Of a stretch of DNA of 13,952 nucleotides, positions 12,946 through 13,952 are shown in pieces (within the stretch, counting starts at the first letter, position 1; each line of letters opens with the position of its first letter). The position numbers and the translations under genes are program-made. The notes beneath the pieces were generated by a model, which ran no database searches, was not told where the DNA came from, and saw only the letters and a program-made list of their open reading frames with translations. The DNA comes from PCC-9228 sp964477525 (GTDB lineage Bacteria; Cyanobacteriota; Cyanobacteriia; Cyanobacteriales; PCC-9228): positions 1 through 13,952 of the forward strand of contig CAYZHY010000098.1 in assembly GCA_964477525.1 (NCBI GenBank). Reading direction: 5' to 3'.

Positions 12946-13881
12946 CTACTTTTTCTTACCACCGAAAAGACCGCCAAACAATCCCCCGTTGGATTTGCCT
13001 TTTTTGCCTTTTGCTTGCTTGCTACTAGATTTGCCTTGCAGGCGGTCTAATTTTTTCTTCGCTTCTAAGGCTTTGCTCTGTTGGGGATCCAGTTGCAAAG
13101 CTTTGTTGATATGTACTTTGGCAACGGTGAGCTGGTTTTGTTGCATATAAACGCTGCCTAGCAAGGCATGGCTGTAGCTATGATTGGGATCTAGTTTGAT
13201 GGCATCTTGTAGTTCCTTTTTGGCCATGTCTAGGCTATTATTACCGATAAGCTCTTCAGCTCTGGCACAGTAGCGATCGGCATAAGAGCCAGATTCGGAG
13301 GTAGTGGTTGTTTGTTCGGAATGGTGGCTGGTTTCGGCAGCAGGTGTTGGCGATGGTGCCTTGGCAGGTTGGTGCTGGTAGGTGTAGTTGGTTGTTGTTT
13401 GAGCTTGACGTATGAGATAAACCAAGTTGAGCTCGCTTAGTTTACCAATGGTATCGACAGCCTCATCTACGTCTTGATATTGTTCGCTAGCCAAGTCGCT
13501 AACAGCTTGTTTGTAGTCTTTTTCCCAGTTGGTGGCAGATAGCAATTTTTGAGCAGGTTCCCACTGCCAATGAATTTGTTGTGGGTCTTGTTGGGTTCGT
13601 TCGGAAACGGTACGCAACAAGATTTTGTGTTCGGCGTAATTGCTATCGCTGACCAGGGTATTGTATGCCGGATTGACCAGTTTGGAAAACAACTGCATAG
13701 CCAATTGTTTTTTTTCCGGCGTTGCGGCTTTGCAGCTATCCGGATGCAGCAGTCGCGCCAGTTTAATATATCGCTTGCGTACATCGGCCATCGACGCATC
13801 CATCGGAATTCCCAGGATGGCATGATGGTCGGTAACGTCACAAGCAAACAGTCCGCGTTCTATCTGAAAGGACAGAGTCAC
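12946..13881 (-). CDS. J-domain protein with TPR repeats and glycine-rich tail
   Basis: A 311-residue cyanobacterial J-domain protein, expected to act as a DnaK co-chaperone. The J domain (about 18-77) has DHHAILGIPMDASMADVRKR and the essential HPD (46-48) in RLLHPDSCK. A middle region (about 85-165) without clear motifs is followed by a Pro/Ser/Thr/Gln-rich linker (about 167-198). Two TPR-like helical repeats (about 201-270, with AKKELQDAIKLDPNHSYSHA and AKVHINKALQLDPQQSKALE) come next. A very basic Lys/Ser/Gly segment then ends in GGLFGGLFGGKKK. The tail suggests contact with membrane lipid, RNA or an aggregate, but this is inference. The start is a GTG at 13881 with AAAGG 7 nt upstream, and no ATG is available before the conserved IERGLF block. 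The gene heads a possible unit with egtD, 92 nt downstream. Confidence 0.88.
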   Translation of the reverse strand: MTLSFQIERGLFACDVTDHHAILGIPMDASMADVRKRYIKLARLLHPDSCKAATPEKKQLAMQLFSKLVNPAYNTLVSDSNYAEHKILLRTVSERTQQDPQQIHWQWEPAQKLLSATNWEKDYKQAVSDLASEQYQDVDEAVDTIGKLSELNLVYLIRQAQTTTNYTYQHQPAKAPSPTPAAETSHHSEQTTTTSESGSYADRYCARAEELIGNNSLDMAKKELQDAIKLDPNHSYSHALLGSVYMQQNQLTVAKVHINKALQLDPQQSKALEAKKKLDRLQGKSSSKQAKGKKGKSNGGLFGGLFGGKKK

Positions 13882-13952
13882 GATTTTACCTTTATCTTAC
13901 GATCCCATTAGCTATCATTCCCAATGTAGCGCATTGCCGATCGCGATCGCTG

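Overview
The window looks like a piece of chromosome from a filamentous-type cyanobacterium. The evidence is a phycobilisome-linked ferredoxin-NADP+ reductase (petH), a redox-regulated phosphoribulokinase (prk), a plastid/cyanobacterial-type pyruvate dehydrogenase E2, a cyanobacterial acyl-ACP synthetase, and about 14 copies of the HIP1 octamer GCGATCGC spread over genes and spacers (for example at 201, 275, 886, 1881, 4570, 5688, 5834, 5864, 8624, 10595, 10710, 11783, 12062 and 13943). The genus cannot be fixed from this sequence alone.

Layout. 1-764: no intact gene; an open minus-strand frame without a start codon (92-328) looks like a gene remnant, followed by AT-rich spacer. 765-3295 (+): acyl-ACP/acyl-CoA synthetase (aas), then a YlqD-family coiled-coil protein 50 nt later. 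3296-3753: spacer with stem-loops and a possible small minus-strand membrane protein that lacks a normal start. 3754-5950 (+): pdhC (E2), a G-rich/C-rich inverted repeat, then a large TspO/MBR-like membrane protein. 5955-7761 (-): an EVE-domain protein converging on the TspO-like gene with 4 nt between stop codons, and petH upstream of it. 7762-8978: a 1.2 kb spacer between the divergent petH and prk genes. It contains a well-formed 59-codon minus-strand gene with a ribosome binding site, a palindrome next to a candidate petH -10 box, two perfect NtcA-type GTA-N8-TAC palindromes 74 bp apart, and a stem-loop in the prk leader. 8979-9989 (+): prk, ending in a strong bidirectional terminator shared with the convergent hisS (10087-11493, -). 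11494-11899: spacer with two adjacent stem-loops downstream of egtD. 11900-12853 (-): EgtD-type histidine methyltransferase. 12946-13881 (-): J-domain/TPR protein starting at GTG.

How the genes relate. Most are housekeeping or photosynthetic functions: NADPH production (petH), the Calvin-cycle step that uses ATP to regenerate RuBP (prk), acetyl-CoA formation (pdhC), fatty-acid recycling (aas), translation (hisS), thiol antioxidant synthesis (egtD) and chaperone function. They do not form one pathway operon. The divergent petH/prk arrangement puts two photosynthetic carbon/electron genes around one long control region, and that region holds the most interesting unexplained sequence. I found no CRISPR array, tRNA, rRNA, insertion sequence, or clear anti-phage or biosynthetic system. 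The novelty here is small: short uncatalogued genes and regulatory structures, not a large new system.
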